In this document: positions 63,815-64,000 of the stretch, piece after piece | Layout: the number at the start of each line of letters is the position of its first letter | Position numbering within the stretch: position 1 is the first letter of the stretch | Source: Paenibacillus sp. FSL R5-0766 | GTDB lineage: Bacteria; Bacillota; Bacilli; Paenibacillales; Paenibacillaceae | Direction: 5' to 3' | Assembly: GCF_037971845.1 (NCBI RefSeq) | Contig: NZ_CP150227.1 | Span: forward strand, 2,418,001 to 2,482,000 | DNA: 64,000 nucleotides | Translations under genes and position numbers: made by a program | Notes under the pieces: generated by a model | Told to the model about the DNA's origin: nothing | Databases searched by the model: none | Seen by the model: the letters and a program-made list of their open reading frames with translations, nothing else

Positions 63815-64000
63815 TTGAACGAGCGTAAAGCTTCACATTTGAACCATTCTGATCTGTGGGAAAAGTGGAAAGAACATGGAGATCTTGAAGCCAAGAAAAC
63901 GTTGATTGAAAAGTATCTTCATATTGTAAATTATGTATCCGGTCGACTGGCTGTCGGTCTGCCTAAAAATGTTCCCAAGGATGACTTGGAGAGCAATGGC
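63815..64000 (+). CDS. sigD: Flagellar sigma factor SigD (FliA), 5' part
   Basis: The frame runs off the right edge after 62 residues: it starts MNERKASHLNHSDLWEKWKE and continues with VNYVSGRLAVGLPKNVPKDD, typical of region 1.2-2.1 of SigD/WhiG-type factors. SigD directs transcription of late flagellar, autolysin and chemotaxis genes. TTG 63815 is the start, after AAGGAGGGTGAAAG. Confidence 0.93.
   Translation, partial: MNERKASHLNHSDLWEKWKEHGDLEAKKTLIEKYLHIVNYVSGRLAVGLPKNVPKDDLESNG

Overview
The window is a stretch of chromosome from a low-to-moderate GC Gram-positive bacterium, almost certainly a Paenibacillus. The gene order rnc-smc-ftsY, ylxM-ffh-rpsP-khpA-rimM-trmD, rplS-lepB-rbgA-rnhB, sucCD-dprA-topA-trmFO-hslVU and then a single long fla/che operon is the classic Bacillales backbone known from Bacillus subtilis. 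FliY in place of FliN, CheC and CheD, OhrR, HslV with a Bacillus-type N-terminus, strong AGGAGG ribosome binding sites and frequent TTG/GTG starts all fit. The genus call rests on protein style and intergenic repeats and is an inference; no rRNA or tRNA is present.

Layout. 1-5774: end of rnc, then smc and ftsY. 5921-6568: a hemolysin III/TrhA-type membrane protein behind a large inverted repeat. 6831-10783: the SRP, ribosomal protein and tRNA/rRNA modification cluster. 10971-13711: three accessory genes (VOC protein, calcium-loop beta-propeller, secreted polysaccharide deacetylase) inserted between trmD and rplS. 14062-20229: rplS, signal peptidase, RbgA, RNase HII, then a FliK-like/FlhB-C-like pair and YraN. 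20230-25588: accessory block with a small RiPP-precursor-like gene, a secreted repeat protein, a nitroreductase, comM on the minus strand and an OhrR regulator. 25833-35051: sucCD, dprA, topA, trmFO, hslVU. 35052-36032: almost 1 kb of non-coding DNA with folded segments and a terminator where B. subtilis has codY. 36033 to the right edge: flagellar and chemotaxis operon from flgB to the start of sigD.

The flagellar operon is tightly packed, with many 1-14 base overlaps. It encodes rod and basal body (flgB, flgC, fliE, fliF), switch and export ATPase (fliG, fliH, fliI, fliJ), hook assembly (fliK, flgD, flgE), stator and motor helpers (swrD, fliL), C-ring (fliM, fliY), export gate (fliOPQR, flhB, flhA), placement GTPase/ATPase (flhF, flhG), chemotaxis (cheY, cheB, cheA, cheW, cheC, cheD) and the flagellar sigma factor. 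No transposase, prophage, CRISPR array, tRNA or rRNA was seen.

The observations most worth following are: (i) a 53-residue peptide at 20550 with a paeninodin/lasso-type leader but no maturation genes nearby; (ii) two copies of an intergenic element, upstream of smc and of rimM, whose main stem shows compensatory base changes; (iii) tandem folded segments downstream of hslU; (iv) a free-standing copy of the part of FlhB that lies after its self-cleavage site, paired with a FliK-like protein.
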